A stretch of DNA of 51,727 bases. Origin: JBCBZH01 sp039815415. Lineage in GTDB: Bacteria > Bacteroidota > Rhodothermia > Rhodothermales > Rubricoccaceae. The translations under genes and the position numbers were made by a program. Below are positions 16,641 through 25,474 of the stretch, piece by piece. The stretch's first letter is position 1; every line of letters begins with the position of its first letter. Where the stretch lies: NCBI GenBank assembly GCA_039815415.1, contig JBCBZH010000001.1, positions 1-51,727 of the forward strand, in the 5' to 3' direction. Below the pieces are notes generated by a model. That model was not told the DNA's origin, did no database searches, and worked only from the letters and a program-made list of their open reading frames with translations.

Positions 16641-19519
16641 CCCCCCGCGAGGGAATCCTGCTGCTCCTGAGCGCGCAGCATGGCCTTCGCCTGTTGCCGG
16701 ATGTCGTCCGCGCTGCGTTCCAGTGCAGGGTCACCTGCAGCCACTGCGAGACGGCTCGAGAACGCTGCAGCCTCCTCGTAGAGCCCACTCAGCAGATACG
16801 ACTGCTGGATGAACTGGAGATACTGGACTGCGGTGCTCTGCTGCTGACGGTCACCAGAGCGGTCGGCCCGGTCGAGTTGCTCGAAGGCGAGGGCCTCCGC
16901 GTCTTTCAGAATCTGGACGCTCTGCTCGGGCTGCCCAGCATTCTGGTAGGCCTGGGAGAGGGTGTAGAGTGCGCCAAAGCTCGACGGAATGGTTTCGGTC
17001 GGGACGGCGGTCCGAATCCGGTCCAACAGCTCGAGGGCCTCCTGCTCCCGGCCTTGCTGGGCCAGCGCCATCGCGATGGTGGCGAAGCGCGTCCGGTAGC
17101 CATCCGCCATGTTGCGGGCGTTCTCGTCGTGGTAGACCTCCGGGTCATCGAGGCCTTGGAACTGGAACTTGCCGAGGCGGTCGGCCACGATCTCCGGGAC
17201 CACCACGCCATCCGGGTCTCCGGTGTCCCGGCGGATGGGCACGATGCGGCGGGCGAGGCCCTCGTTCTGGAAGAACGGCTGGAGGTCCAGTTCTGAATCC
17301 GGCGCGACGGTCGAGGCGAAGTAGACTGGGCGCGTCCAGCCCTCCTCGGCGACAGCCTTCAGGATGTCGAGGACTGCGATGTCGTTCGGATAGAGGACGT
17401 TCACCCCCTCCCCGAACACGCGACCATTGAGCTGCCACGTCATCTGGCGAGGCATTCCGGACGTATCCACGCGGCCTGCGATGCGCTCGTCCACGAACGC
17501 GCGCGGATCCACCGGCAGGGAGACCTGCTGAGGGTCGAAGCGCGACGCCTGGATGGCCTCGATCTGCTCATCCGTAAAGGTCATCGGGATGGGCGCAGAC
17601 TCGCGGCTCCACTGGTTCTTGAGCTGCTTCACGTACCACGGCGTCTGCAAGAGCGACAGGTTGACCACGCGCACATCACGCCGGACGCCTTTGACTTCCT
17701 GCAGGTACCAGAGTGGGAAGGTGTCGTTGTCACCGTTGGTGAACAGGATGGCGTTGGGTGCCGTGGACTCGAGCAGGTTGCGCGCGAAGTCCGTGGCAAT
17801 GCGGCGGCCGGAACGGTCGTGGTCGTCGTAGTTCTCGACGGCCATCCAACCAGGTACGGCCACGAACATGAGCGCCGCCAGCCCAACGGCCGCGACGCGC
17901 TTGACGGTCGCCGCCGAGCTGGCGAGGGCCTCCGTAGCGAGTTGGATCAGACCGGTCGCGCCGATGCCGATCCAGAGTGAGAAGGCAAAGAACGACGCGA
18001 CGTACGCGTAGTCCCGTTCTCGAGGCTGGAACGGATACTGGTTGAGGTAGACGATGATGCCGACCCCTGTGATGAGGAACAGCACCAGCACCGCCAGCGC
18101 GCGTCTCCAGTCGCGACTGAAGTGGAACATCAACCCGAGAAGCCCCAGCAAGAGCGGGAGTCCCCAGTAGGCGTTCCACCCGGCGCGTTCCGAAGGCGTC
18201 AGGCCCGATAAATCCCCTTTGCCGCCGAGGCCGCTGATCCACCCGGTGTCCTGGATATCTCCCGCCTTGCCCACGAACTGCCACATGAAGTAGCGCCAGT
18301 ACATGTGCCCGAGCTGGTAGCTCAGGAAGTAGTCCATGTCCGAGGAGTACTCCGCGTACTTGCTGAGGTGGCTCGGCTCCGACGAGTAGCGGCGCGGGAA
18401 CGTGGTCTCGCGTGCGTCGATCTGGCCTGTTCGGTTGTTGAACGTGTTGCCCGTCAGCAGCGGCGTGTTGCCGTACTGCTCGCGCTTGAGGTAGCTGACA
18501 ATGGCCTCTGTCGTCTCCGGGTCGTTCTCGTCGATGGGCGGATCGGCGGCGGAGCGGATGAAGATGACCGCGTAGGACGAGTACCCGATCATCACCACCG
18601 TGATGGTCAGCGCCAGCAGATTGAGGATGGGGTGCTTGGTTTTCTGCGTCCACCACACCAGCCCGACGAGCACAGCTACCAGCGCGGTCAAGAACAGCAC
18701 CGGCACTCCAGACTTGCCTGCCAGATCCGGCAGCACCTGCACGATGCCCGGATAGATGACGAGGAAGAGGGCTGCCGATCCGAGGGCCGTCAGTGCGAGG
18801 CCTTTGATGCGCTGGCCCATCGTGGCTCCTGGCGCCTCGATCTTCTGGAAGTAGATGATGAGCGCGATGAAGAACAGCGTCAGGACGTTCAGCAGGTGAA
18901 TGCCGATCGCCAGCCCGAAGAGGTATGCAATGGCAACGAGGTAGCGATCTGCGTGGAGGCCGAACGGGTGCTCCCCACGGGCGCGAAGCTCGGCTTCTTC
19001 GGCCCGCGTGGCATCGCGCCAGACCAGCGCCAGCCACACCACGAGCACCGTGAACAGCATGGACATGGCGTAGACCTCGGCCTCGACGGCGTTGAACCAG
19101 AACGAGTCCGTGGCCGCAAACGCCAGCGCGCCGATCACACCGCCCGCGTTGGCCGCGATGCGCTGAAGAGGCGTCCATGTATCCGGGTGGCCGGTCCAGA
19201 TGCGCACCAGTCGGAGAATGACCAGATGCACCAGCAGGATCGCCAGTGCGCTGGACAACACCGACATGAAGTTGACGGCGTAGGCGACCGGCTCGGGCGA
19301 CAGCCCGGAGAACACGCCCGAGAACATCGAGAAGAACCGCCCGGCGAGCATGTAGAAGGGCGCTCCGGGCGGGTGCGAGACCTGCAGGCCGTTCGAGATG
19401 GCGATGAACTCGCCAGAGTCCCAGAAGGGCGAGGTCTCGGCCATCGTCATCCAGTAGAGGACGAGGGCGTAGAGGAATACGGCCGCCGCCACGAGGCGGT
19501 CGATAAGCTTGCCAGTCAT
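16637..19519 (-). CDS. DUF2723 (TMEM260-like) polytopic membrane protein with C-terminal soluble domain
   Basis: The start at ATG 19519 (MTGKLIDRL) gives 960 residues. The upstream codons to 19726 are low-quality and contain a REP arm. The N-terminal half has about 12-14 helices with the DUF2723 hallmark 'SPFWDSGEFIAISNGLQVSH' and 'PPGAPFYMLAGRFF', resembling the GT-C fold of protein O-mannosyltransferases (Asp in WDSGE is in the catalytic-loop position). The periplasmic region (~600 onward) includes 'NGDNDTFPLWYLQEV' and ends in TPR-like helices. Human TMEM260 is an O-mannosyltransferase; a glycosyltransferase role here is family inference. A TATCTT box lies 44 nt upstream. Confidence 0.9.
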   Translation of the reverse strand: MTGKLIDRLVAAAVFLYALVLYWMTMAETSPFWDSGEFIAISNGLQVSHPPGAPFYMLAGRFFSMFSGVFSGLSPEPVAYAVNFMSVLSSALAILLVHLVILRLVRIWTGHPDTWTPLQRIAANAGGVIGALAFAATDSFWFNAVEAEVYAMSMLFTVLVVWLALVWRDATRAEEAELRARGEHPFGLHADRYLVAIAYLFGLAIGIHLLNVLTLFFIALIIYFQKIEAPGATMGQRIKGLALTALGSAALFLVIYPGIVQVLPDLAGKSGVPVLFLTALVAVLVGLVWWTQKTKHPILNLLALTITVVMIGYSSYAVIFIRSAADPPIDENDPETTEAIVSYLKREQYGNTPLLTGNTFNNRTGQIDARETTFPRRYSSEPSHLSKYAEYSSDMDYFLSYQLGHMYWRYFMWQFVGKAGDIQDTGWISGLGGKGDLSGLTPSERAGWNAYWGLPLLLGLLGLMFHFSRDWRRALAVLVLFLITGVGIIVYLNQYPFQPRERDYAYVASFFAFSLWIGIGATGLIQLATEALASSAATVKRVAAVGLAALMFVAVPGWMAVENYDDHDRSGRRIATDFARNLLESTAPNAILFTNGDNDTFPLWYLQEVKGVRRDVRVVNLSLLQTPWYVKQLKNQWSRESAPIPMTFTDEQIEAIQASRFDPQQVSLPVDPRAFVDERIAGRVDTSGMPRQMTWQLNGRVFGEGVNVLYPNDIAVLDILKAVAEEGWTRPVYFASTVAPDSELDLQPFFQNEGLARRIVPIRRDTGDPDGVVVPEIVADRLGKFQFQGLDDPEVYHDENARNMADGYRTRFATIAMALAQQGREQEALELLDRIRTAVPTETIPSSFGALYTLSQAYQNAGQPEQSVQILKDAEALAFEQLDRADRSGDRQQQSTAVQYLQFIQQSYLLSGLYEEAAAFSSRLAVAAGDPALERSADDIRQQAKAMLRAQEQQDSLAGG

Positions 19520-19886
19520 GCGCAGGGGGAGAGTCGGCCCGGCGGGAGCGCGGGGAAGGGCGAAGATACCCCGGTCCGTGTGAGGCCCGGGCGAACGCCC
19601 AACGGAGACGCGCCGCGCGTTCGCGCCTCGAGCTGGCGGTGGCAGAACGGATGGGGCGTCGTGCGCGTGACCTCTCGATGTGTCCGATGCCTCTCCTGTC
19701 ATCCTGAACGAAGTGAAGGATCTCAACGCATCCCTCTCAATTCTGGCTACCGACGGCCAAGGCTACCCTCGCGCTGAGATCCCTCGACAAGCTGGCTACG
19801 CCGACCTAGCGGTTCGGGATGACATCCCGGGGAGGTGCTTCTAGGGGACCCACTCAGCCTCTGGCAGTCCCCATCGAGCTGGCGAC
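19520..19886. other. 367-bp intergenic region upstream of the DUF2723 gene
   Basis: Holds a TATCTT box (19563-19568, minus), a CTCGAGCTGGCG copy (19627) and the REP pair 19697-19825; the post-stop copy of the thioredoxin-like gene is at 19875. No gene. Confidence 0.7.
19697..19825. repeat. Inverted REP pair upstream of the DUF2723 gene
   Basis: Left arm 'TGTCATCCTGAACG..AGGATCTC' and right arm 'GAGATCCCTC..TTCGGGATGACA' face each other, MITE-like, in a gene-free stretch. Confidence 0.85.
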
Positions 19887-20333
19887 TTACCAGCTGTTCT
19901 TCGCACCCCGAATGGCACGGTCGAGCTGGTGCTTCGTGACCTCGCCGTAGTTGAAGGCAGTCGCCAGCTCGCCGTTGCGGTTGAACACCCAGGTGGTGGG
20001 AATCCAGGTGACGGGGAGGCCGAGAAAGGTCATCTCGCGGTCCTCCTTCGGAGCCTCCTCGCCTACGCCAGGTTGACCCACGATCTGGGCGCGCGTGGGG
20101 ATGCCATGCTCGCGGAGCGTCGCCTCACCGGTCTGGCCCTCGTCCCACATCGACACGAAGGTGAACGTCACGTCGTCGTGCTGGCGAATGGCGTCGGCCA
20201 GCCCGCGCTTGAGCTGGGAGATGGAGTTGCCACACCACGCTGCCCAGAACACGATCACGTGGATGCCGTCGGCCTGAACCGTGTCGTGGACCGTTCGTTC
20301 GGCGTCCGTGCGAGGGGAGGCGAGGTTAGTCAT
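19887..20333 (-). CDS. Thioredoxin-like protein with single-cysteine CGNS motif (copy 2, cytoplasmic form)
   Basis: 148 residues from ATG 20333. This start overlaps the stop of the upstream paralogue by 8 nt, so the two are probably translationally coupled. The thioredoxin fold is clear: 'VIVFWAAWCGNS' (Cys34) and a cis-Pro loop 'TWIPTTWVFNRNG'. The second redox cysteine of CxxC is missing (CGNS), so ordinary dithiol exchange is impossible. A mixed-disulfide, glutathionylation-like, bacillithiol-linked or chaperone role is conceivable. There is no signal peptide, unlike the paralogue. The motif CGAGCTGGCG lies 2 nt past the stop. Confidence 0.82.
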   Translation of the reverse strand: MTNLASPRTDAERTVHDTVQADGIHVIVFWAAWCGNSISQLKRGLADAIRQHDDVTFTFVSMWDEGQTGEATLREHGIPTRAQIVGQPGVGEEAPKEDREMTFLGLPVTWIPTTWVFNRNGELATAFNYGEVTKHQLDRAIRGAKNSW

Positions 20334-20796
20334 GGTGCCACTCGTTCTGGGCGTTCGCAATGGCCTGGGTCAGCATGGCATTGGAGACCTCGCCATAGTT
20401 AAAGGCATACGCCAGCTTGCCGCCTCGGTTGAAGAGCCACGTCGTGGGGGTCCAAGAGATGGACTGACCGAGAAAGTCCGAGGCGTCGTGCTGAACGAGG
20501 ATCTGGACACGGTCCGGGATGCCATAGCGCTGCAGGGTGCTCTCGCCACTCTCGACCCCGTTGCGAATGGTAATGAAGGTGAATGTCACATCGGGATGCG
20601 CCTCCACAACCTCCGCAAGGCCTGCTCTCAGCTCGGCCATTGAGTTGCCACACCACGGGGCCCAGAAGCGAACGACATGGATGCCCTCTTCAGAGACCGT
20701 GTCCAACACCGTCTGCTCAACGTCGGTGAGGTCGGGGTCGGACTGACCCCAGGCGGGTGCAGCAGCCAGAGCAAGGGCAAGAAGGAGAACACGCAT
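20326..20796 (-). CDS. Secreted thioredoxin-like protein with single-cysteine CGNS motif (copy 1)
   Basis: 156 residues from ATG 20796 with a clean signal peptide (MRVLLLALALAAAPAWGQ), so a periplasmic product. The motif is 'FWAPWCGNS' (Cys49) and the cis-Pro loop is 'SWTPTTWLFNRGG'. It shares about half its residues with the downstream gene, including the C-terminal 'FNYGEV' block, so the pair arose by tandem duplication and one copy lost or gained its export signal. The resolving cysteine is absent in both, so the loss predates the duplication. The REP element 20830-20861 lies upstream. Confidence 0.84.
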   Translation of the reverse strand: MRVLLLALALAAAPAWGQSDPDLTDVEQTVLDTVSEEGIHVVRFWAPWCGNSMAELRAGLAEVVEAHPDVTFTFITIRNGVESGESTLQRYGIPDRVQILVQHDASDFLGQSISWTPTTWLFNRGGKLAYAFNYGEVSNAMLTQAIANAQNEWHHD

Positions 20797-20829
20797 AGAG
20801 TGGGGCAGAGACGAGAAGCCCATTCAACC

Positions 20830-20861
20830 TTGTCATCCTGAACTTGATTCAGGATCTCCTC
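20830..20861. repeat. REP-type element with internal hairpin
   Basis: TTGTCATCCTGAACTTGATTCAGGATCTCC; ATCCTGAA pairs perfectly with TTCAGGAT. Lies just upstream of the secreted thioredoxin-like gene. Confidence 0.85.
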
Positions 20862-20938
20862 CGAGAGGGGAACGAGGCAGAATACCGGCTCGAAAGTAGA
20901 GGTCGCCTGCGACTCGAGGCCGTCCGTCGATCTAGCGA

Positions 20939-21607
20939 TTAGGAGGCACCGCCAACCACCACGACGATCTCGCCTCGGACCTTGGCTTGTGTGCCATAAT
21001 GGTCCGCCAACTCGGCCAGTGTCCCGCGCCGTGTCTCCTCGTGAAGCTTCGAGATCTCGCGCGCCACGGCTGCCGGTCGGTCAGGCCCGCAGTGCTCCTC
21101 GAGCTGGCGCAGGAGCTTCACCAACCGGTGCGGGCTCTCGTAGAGCACGACCGTCCGAGGTTCCTCGGCGATGGCCTGGATCCGCGTCTGGCGCCCTTTC
21201 TTGTGCGGCAGGAAGCCCTCGAAGACGAACCGATCCGTCGGCAGCCCGCTGGCGACCAGTGCAGGGACGAACGCGGTTGGTCCCGGCAGCACCTCTACGC
21301 GGATTCCGGCCTCAGCGGCAGCACGGACGAGCAGGAAGCCGGGGTCCGAGATGCCAGGCGTCCCAGCATCCGACACCAGCGCGACGGTCTCACCGGCTTC
21401 CATCCGGTCTACGAGCTGGCGAACGCGCCCATGCTCGTTGTGGATGTGAAAGCTGACACGTGGCGTGTCGATGCCAAAGTGTTGAAACAGCGTGCCCGTC
21501 GTTCGGGTGTCCTCGCACGCGACCACGTCCGCATCCTTCAGGGCCTGGAGGGCGCGAAGGGTGATGTCGTCGAGGTTGCCGACAGGGGTGGGGACGAGGA
21601 TGAGCAC
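20939..21607 (-). CDS. rsmI: 16S rRNA 2'-O-ribose C1402 methyltransferase RsmI
   Basis: A 222-residue tetrapyrrole-methylase-fold enzyme. Signature blocks are 'LVPTPVGNLDDITLRALQ', 'CEDTRTTGTLF', 'LVSDAGTPGISDPGFLLV', 'VLPGPTAFVPALVASGLP' and 'FEGFLPHKKGRQ'. The SAM-binding GTPGISDPG loop is intact. It is shorter than the E. coli enzyme (286 residues), lacking the C-terminal extension, which is common in Bacteroidota. The motif CTCGAGCTGGCG at 21098 encodes LRQLEEHC in sense. The gene follows the LptF/G gene by 60 nt in the same direction. Confidence 0.95.
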   Translation of the reverse strand: MLILVPTPVGNLDDITLRALQALKDADVVACEDTRTTGTLFQHFGIDTPRVSFHIHNEHGRVRQLVDRMEAGETVALVSDAGTPGISDPGFLLVRAAAEAGIRVEVLPGPTAFVPALVASGLPTDRFVFEGFLPHKKGRQTRIQAIAEEPRTVVLYESPHRLVKLLRQLEEHCGPDRPAAVAREISKLHEETRRGTLAELADHYGTQAKVRGEIVVVVGGAS

Positions 21608-21667
21608 GGAGTCAGGGATGGAAGGAGCGGCGTGTCGCCCATCGCATGGGCGATGTACGAGCCGGGG

Positions 21668-23152
21668 TCACCCGCCGCGTTTGGCAAACCGCCCGGCCAG
21701 CGCCCGGATGGGGTCGCGCCAGGCCGGGTCGCGCATTTCGCGGATCACGAGGTAGATCCCGAGGGCGCCCACCAACACGTTGGCGACCCACATGCCCAGC
21801 CACGGCGGGAAGAAGCCCCGGTCAATCAGCTTCTCGCCGACCACCAGCGTCACCCAGTAGAACAGGAACACGCTCACCGCCAGCGTTGCCACCAGCCCGA
21901 CGCCCGCACGCTGAATGGAGAGCCCCAGAGGCACCCCGATCAGCACAAACACGAGGCACGCCAGCGCGAGCGAGTTCTTCTTGTAGATCTCCACGCGGTA
22001 GCGAGTGGACCGGCGCTCGTCCCACTCGGCTGCGCTGGCGATCTGGGCCGTCTCGCTCTGGACGGCCGCCGCACGGTCAAGAGCGAGGTCGTACACCGTT
22101 TCGCGGGCGGCATTCGAGAGGCCTTCGAGCACGATCCGGTCGGCGCCAATGAGGGCTGTGCTGGTATCTGGTGGCGGAGCGGGGATAGGCGGGCTAGCGT
22201 CGGCGATGGGTTGGGCGAGGGCAGCGAAGCTGTCGTCGTCGAGAGCAGTCGTGTCGGCCTTCGGGCGAGCACGCCAGGCCAGCGTCTCGGCGATCTCCAC
22301 CTCGCGCTGGCGTTGGGTCGCGTCCAGAGAGTCCACGAAGGCGAGCATCTGGGACGTTCGCATGGAGCGGTCGGTGCGGCTGCCGCCGTCGCGCGAGCGG
22401 CGCTCGAAGCCGCCGAGGCTGCTCAGGTCGAATGCCATCCGGTAGCGCTCGAACTGGAGGCGTTCGTAGGGCTCACCCCTGCCTCGGTTGACCTTGCGCT
22501 GGTGGACCTCGCCATCTTCGAGCAGCATGGTCAGACGCTGACCGCCGTACTGCGTCTGGATTCGTGCGCGCTCCGCGGTGAGCACGGCCTGGCCCCCGTT
22601 GGCGGAGCGCGGCTCGAAGACGGTCACGCCGACGAGCAGGCCCGACGAGTCCGGCGGGATGGTGTCGGCGCGGATGGCGTAGCCGTCGATGCCAGTGTAG
22701 AAGACGCCTGGCTCGAGGGCAAACTCCGGTCGGCTCACGCTGATGTCTCGCCAGAGACCGCCGAGGCGGAAGTTGGCCTCGGGCAGCATCTCGTTGTTGA
22801 AGTAGGCCATGCCTGAGGTCAGCGCCAGCCCGACGACCAGCACCGGCCACGCCAGCCGGGGCAGGCTGACGCCTGCACTTTTTGCGACCACGTAGGCCCG
22901 GCTCTCGCTCAGCCGCCCAAACGCCGCCAGCAGCGCGATCAGCCACGCCATCGGCACCGCGAGCGTCACCATGTAGGCGAGGCTGTATGTCAGCAGCTCG
23001 GCCACAGCGACCGGTGGCAGTCCGCGCCCAACGAGGTCCGGCAGCTTGTCGATCAGAAACTGCATCAGCAGCAGAAACAGCAGCACCGAGAACGCGGCCA
23101 CGAACGGCAGCGGCAGCGCCTTCAGGATCGAGCGGTGGAGTCGAGCGAGCAC
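21668..23152 (-). CDS. LPS export ABC permease of the LptF/LptG (YjgP/YjgQ) family
   Basis: 494 residues. Three helices are at the N-terminus (about 12-115) and three at the C-terminus (about 385-480), with a large periplasmic jellyroll-type region between. This is the LptF/G architecture for extracting LPS from the inner membrane. 'YVVAKSAGVSLPRL' near residue 85 is the coupling region for the LptB ATPase, and 'FNNEMLPEANFRL' is typical. The insert around residues 250-340 is longer than in E. coli LptF/G (about 360 residues), as in other Bacteroidota. F and G cannot be told apart here. Confidence 0.92.
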   Translation of the reverse strand: MLARLHRSILKALPLPFVAAFSVLLFLLLMQFLIDKLPDLVGRGLPPVAVAELLTYSLAYMVTLAVPMAWLIALLAAFGRLSESRAYVVAKSAGVSLPRLAWPVLVVGLALTSGMAYFNNEMLPEANFRLGGLWRDISVSRPEFALEPGVFYTGIDGYAIRADTIPPDSSGLLVGVTVFEPRSANGGQAVLTAERARIQTQYGGQRLTMLLEDGEVHQRKVNRGRGEPYERLQFERYRMAFDLSSLGGFERRSRDGGSRTDRSMRTSQMLAFVDSLDATQRQREVEIAETLAWRARPKADTTALDDDSFAALAQPIADASPPIPAPPPDTSTALIGADRIVLEGLSNAARETVYDLALDRAAAVQSETAQIASAAEWDERRSTRYRVEIYKKNSLALACLVFVLIGVPLGLSIQRAGVGLVATLAVSVFLFYWVTLVVGEKLIDRGFFPPWLGMWVANVLVGALGIYLVIREMRDPAWRDPIRALAGRFAKRGG

Positions 23153-23210
23153 GGCCTGAAGCTATGGGCGACGAGTGAGGGGCTACGGGTTTTCTGTGTT
23201 GGTCGGGGCT

Positions 23211-23249
23211 CGCCAGCTCGAGGCGGATGGGATCGGTTTCGAGCTGGCG
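23211..23249. repeat. Inverted pair of the recurrent word forming a 10-bp stem
   Basis: CGCCAGCTCG (23211-23220) and CGAGCTGGCG (23240-23249) with a 19-nt loop, in the gap between the divergent lptF/G-type and MBL genes. Confidence 0.9.
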
Positions 23250-23356
23250 TTGACGTTCACAGGCGGGTGCAGCAGGCCGTTGGTAGCAGAAACATCAAAC
23301 GCCAAGCCGCCTTTCTTGGTCTCTACGGGGCGCCGGCCGTCGAGCGGGTGACATCT

Positions 23357-23440
23357 TGCCCACTGCCCACTGCCCACTGCCCACTGCCCACTGCCCACTG
23401 CCCACTGCCCACTGCCCACTGCCCACTGCCCACTGCCCAT
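23357..23440 (+). repeat. Heptanucleotide array, 11 x TGCCCAC plus terminal TGCCCAT
   Basis: 84 nt, exactly 12 units of 7. The last unit differs by one base, which creates the ATG of the MBL hydrolase (23439). The unit length is not a multiple of three, so changes in copy number alter spacing from any upstream promoter but not the reading frame of the gene itself. Confidence 0.97.
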
Positions 23441-24092
23441 GACTATCCAGACCTTCGTCGTCAGCCCGTTCGCCGAGAACACCTACATCCTGTCCGACAG
23501 TGGAGAGTGCGCGCTGGTGGATCCCGGCACGGCCACACGCGGAGAGCGCCAGCTCGTCGGCGGCGCCATCGAGGATGCCGAGCTTCGGGTGCGGCACCTT
23601 CTGCTCACGCACGGCCACATCGACCACGTGTTCGGGTGCGATCACTTCGCACATCGCTACGCCAACGACGCCGACTATGGCGGCTGGCAGCTCCACCCGG
23701 CGGATGGACCGTTGCTCGAGCAGGCCGTGGTGAAGGGCGAGCTGTACGGCGTCCGCGTGGATGCGCCGCCTCCGGCCACGCGCGAGCTGGCGGAAGGCGA
23801 CACGGTCGAGATCGGGAGCACCACGCTGCGCGTGCTCCACGTCCCCGGCCACTCGCCCGGCTCCGTCGCGTTCTACGACGAGGCAGGCGGGCAGCTCATC
23901 GGCGGCGACGTGCTCTTTCAGGGCTCTATTGGGCGCACCGATCTCTGGCAGGGCAGCATGGAGACGCTGCTCGCATCCATCCGCGACAAGATCCTGGTCT
24001 TGCCCAACGACACGGTGGTCCACTCTGGCCACGGTCCGAGCACGACGGTCGGGGCCGAGCGGCGATCCAACCCGTTCCTGCGCGATCTGTAG
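23439..24092 (+). CDS. Metallo-beta-lactamase-fold hydrolase (glyoxalase II-like, YcbL type)
   Basis: A 217-residue binuclear zinc hydrolase: THGHIDH (His58, His60, Asp62, His63), 'GHSPGSVAFYD' with the next metal His, 'GGDVLFQGSIGRTDL' (bridging Asp) and the final His in 'VHSGHGPST'. It lacks the C-terminal substrate-binding helices of true glyoxalase II, fitting the YcbL subgroup. Its ATG is formed by the last, altered unit of a heptanucleotide repeat (TGCCCAT-G, 23434-23441), so the whole leader is repeat DNA without any ribosome-binding sequence. Start confidence is high because MTIQTFVVSPFAENTYI is family-typical. Confidence 0.93.
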   Translation: MTIQTFVVSPFAENTYILSDSGECALVDPGTATRGERQLVGGAIEDAELRVRHLLLTHGHIDHVFGCDHFAHRYANDADYGGWQLHPADGPLLEQAVVKGELYGVRVDAPPPATRELAEGDTVEIGSTTLRVLHVPGHSPGSVAFYDEAGGQLIGGDVLFQGSIGRTDLWQGSMETLLASIRDKILVLPNDTVVHSGHGPSTTVGAERRSNPFLRDL

Positions 24093-24126
24093 AGACGTCG
24101 GGGTGGCAACCCGTCTTAGAAATGAG

Positions 24127-24155
24127 TCATCCCCGCGTAGGCGGGAACCGAAGGT
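24127..24155. repeat. Short REP-like hairpin after the MBL gene
   Basis: GTCATCCCCGCGTAGGCGGGAACC; CCCGC/GCGGG stem. The same core recurs near 42680. Confidence 0.75.
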
Positions 24156-24295
24156 CGCGTAGCAACCCATGCGAGGTAGCGTCATCGCCTTTTTGCTCAT
24201 GCTGGTGACCGCCAGCTCGTAGGCGATGCCGAACCCCTCACCCTGTACCTCTCACGCGGGGAGAGCGGACGCATAGTTGACCTCGAGCTGGCGAA

Positions 24296-25474
24296 TCAGC
24301 CGAACGCCTCAACCAAGCGCTGGCAGGCCTCCTCGAGCACGTCCATCTCCTTCGCGTAGCAGAACCGGAGGTAGGCATCTCCATCCGACGAGCTGGCGAA
24401 GAACGAAGGACCCGGCACACACGCCACGCCAGCTCGTTCGATCAGCGTCTCGGTGGCACGATGAGCGTTCTCGAAGCCCGACGTGCCGAGGCGGTCGCCG
24501 AGGTGCGTGAAGGCGTAGTAGGCACCCTCGGGCGGGTCGATGGTGAAGCCGCAGGCGCGGAGCGTATCCACCATGCGCGTCCGCTTGGCCGTGTAGTCGG
24601 CGAGCATCTGCGTGTAGTAGACGTCGGGCAGCGGGAGGGCCGCAGCCAGCCCGTGCTGCAGCGGCGCCGGGGCGCAGATATAGACGAGGTCGTTGATGAG
24701 CCCCATCTTGGCGGCCACGGGCTTGGGGGCAATCGCATAGCCCAGCCGCCAGCCCGTCATGTTGAACGTCTTCGAGAAGCCCGAGAGCGTAACCGTCCGT
24801 TCGAAGGCGCCGTCGAGCGAGGCAGGCGAGAGGTGCTCGCGCCCGTCGTAGGTCATGTACTCATAGATCTCGTCGGTGAGGACCCAGAGGTCATGCCGCT
24901 CGGCGAGGGCGTAGAGGGCTGCCAGCTCGTTGTGCGTCCAGATCTTGCCCGTCGGGTTGGCGGGCGTGCAGCAGACGACGGCCTTCGTGCGCGGCGTGAT
25001 GGCGGCCTCGAGTCGGTCCGGGTCGAAGGTCCATAGTCCATCCTCGCGGCTTAGTGGGACCGTGACCGGTCGGACGCCATACAGGTTCAAGAGCCCTGAG
25101 TGGTAGCCGTAGAACGGCTCGAACAGGACCACCTCGTCGCCCGGGTCGCACAGCGCCAGGATGGCAGCGGTGAACGCACCCGTCGATCCATTCGAGACCA
25201 CAACCGTCTCCGGGCTGGCGTCTGCGATTCGGTTGAATGTGCGAGCCTTCTCGGCGATGGCCTCGCGGAGTGGCGCGATGCCGTTGTATGCCGTGTAGAT
25301 GGAGGTGCGGTCGCTCTCAATTGCCTTGTGCGTGGCTTCCACGATAGACGGCGGCGTGGCGAGATCGCAGATGCCCTGGCCCAGGTTGACGCCGCCGACG
25401 CGGTTCACCGCAAACGTGACCGCCCGGATGTCGGACTGCTTCAGAGCGTCGGTGCGTGTAGCGAGGGGCTTCAT
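24296..25474 (-). CDS. PLP-dependent class I/II aminotransferase
   Basis: 392 residues from ATG 25474 (MKPLATRTDALKQSDIR). Fold-type I features: 'NGSTGAFTAAILAL' (cofactor phosphate loop), 'CCTPANPTGKIW', 'LTDEIYEYMTYDG' (Asp/Tyr contacting PLP), the Schiff-base Lys in 'SGFSKTFNMTGWRLGYA', and the substrate-carboxylate Arg in 'DAYLRFCYAK'. Closest by eye to the aspartate/kynurenine (AspB/KAT) groups. The exact amino donor is not decidable. The 3' end is followed within 2 nt by CTCGAGCTGGCG. The precursor of PLP is made by PdxB/PdxJ encoded elsewhere in this window. Confidence 0.92.
   Translation of the reverse strand: MKPLATRTDALKQSDIRAVTFAVNRVGGVNLGQGICDLATPPSIVEATHKAIESDRTSIYTAYNGIAPLREAIAEKARTFNRIADASPETVVVSNGSTGAFTAAILALCDPGDEVVLFEPFYGYHSGLLNLYGVRPVTVPLSREDGLWTFDPDRLEAAITPRTKAVVCCTPANPTGKIWTHNELAALYALAERHDLWVLTDEIYEYMTYDGREHLSPASLDGAFERTVTLSGFSKTFNMTGWRLGYAIAPKPVAAKMGLINDLVYICAPAPLQHGLAAALPLPDVYYTQMLADYTAKRTRMVDTLRACGFTIDPPEGAYYAFTHLGDRLGTSGFENAHRATETLIERAGVACVPGPSFFASSSDGDAYLRFCYAKEMDVLEEACQRLVEAFG

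Noticed and set aside
17730..20643. Long frames opposite and within the DUF2723 gene
   Set aside because: Arg/His/Gln-rich shadow frames; the DUF2723 frame has the recognisable protein.
23183..23482. Minus-strand frame with repeated GQWAVGS peptide
   Set aside because: A translation of the heptamer array; such peptides are a known artefact of these repeats.
23135..24208. Plus-strand frame through the heptamer array overlapping the MBL gene
   Set aside because: Its body is the frame-shifted shadow of the MBL gene and has no family.
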